Below are positions 14,595 to 14,778 of a DNA stretch of 14,778 nucleotides, piece after piece. A program made the position numbers and the translations under genes. The notes beneath the pieces were generated by a model that saw only the letters and a list, made by a program, of their open reading frames with translations, had not been told where the DNA came from and made no database searches. Location of the stretch: the NCBI GenBank assembly GCA_034189225.1, contig JAXHVL010000175.1:1-14778 (forward strand), read 5' to 3'. The stretch's first letter is position 1; the number at the start of each line of letters is the position of its first letter. The stretch comes from JAXHTY01 sp034189225. Its GTDB lineage: Bacteria > Desulfobacterota > Desulfobacteria > Desulfobacterales > Desulfosudaceae.

Positions 14595-14778
14595 TTCAGT
14601 TGTTTCGGCAAACTGAAAAACCTGGCAATAAACTGAAAAATTGAATAAAATTGAAATGTTTACAACAAATTGCCAGATTAAGTTCCTTGGGAGCCCAATA
14701 TCTGCGTTGCGATGTATCGTCGTCATGTCACGTACGGTGTAGGGGCGAACCTTGTGTTCGCCCGATCAGATGGCGAAC
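14595..14778 (-). repeat. Composite dispersed repeat at the right end, inverted
   Basis: Positions 14595-14716 are the inverted counterpart of the repeat before rnpB (11029-11152). From about 14688 onward the sequence is the inverted counterpart of 1-92, including the GTAGGGGCGAACC block and a terminal hairpin GTTCGCC/GGCGAAC (14756-14762 with 14772-14778). The unit probably continues past the window. Open frames across it are repeat read-through. Confidence 0.8.

Noticed and set aside
1..14778. Insertion sequence or prophage
   Set aside because: No transposase, integrase or phage gene is visible; the mobile-looking DNA is all short and non-coding.

Overview
The window reads as chromosomal DNA of a Gram-negative anaerobe of the Desulfobacterota, most likely a Desulfobacteraceae/Desulfosarcinaceae-type sulfate reducer. 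This is inferred from protein character (DnaG beginning M-A-F-Q-I-P, an MCP ending in an acidic D-D-x-D-F type tail, the order rpoD - Nif3-like - C4 zinc ribbon - rnpB) and from the dispersed palindromic repeats. No taxonomic marker was searched. Nearly all genes lie on the plus strand and are housekeeping genes.

Layout, left to right. A composite repeat (1-113) leads into a transmembrane chemoreceptor (146-2389). Behind it, on the minus strand, is the decayed C-lobe of a Hanks-type Ser/Thr kinase (2390-2644). A tRNA-Ala(CGC) with its own promoter follows, then hisB-hisA (histidine biosynthesis) and dnaG-rpoD, the core of the macromolecular synthesis operon without rpsU. RpoD carries a Lys/Ala-rich N-terminal tail of about 97 residues. 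After rpoD come a long hairpin, a CAU-anticodon tRNA, a MITE-like element, a candidate terminated small RNA or leader, a Nif3-like protein, a coiled-coil C4 zinc-ribbon protein (FlgZ/CdsZ family), the RNase P RNA gene rnpB, and a 438-residue protein of unknown N-terminal domain fused to an HPr-like phosphocarrier domain. The last gene is ispD (MEP isoprenoid pathway), enclosed by inverted copies of one repeat.

The most unusual property is the intergenic DNA. From rpoD onward almost every gap is filled by members of several short, palindromic, dispersed repeat families, often nested. Two families each appear in a long and an internally deleted form, and in both cases the deletion joins at a short direct repeat (CAGAAAT in one, AGCCGA in the other) and removes the internal hairpin. 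The two ends of the window are inverted copies of the same composite repeat. No transposase, CRISPR array or defence operon is visible. The strongest candidates for new biology are the HPr fusion protein, the RpoD tail and the palindromic repeat system.
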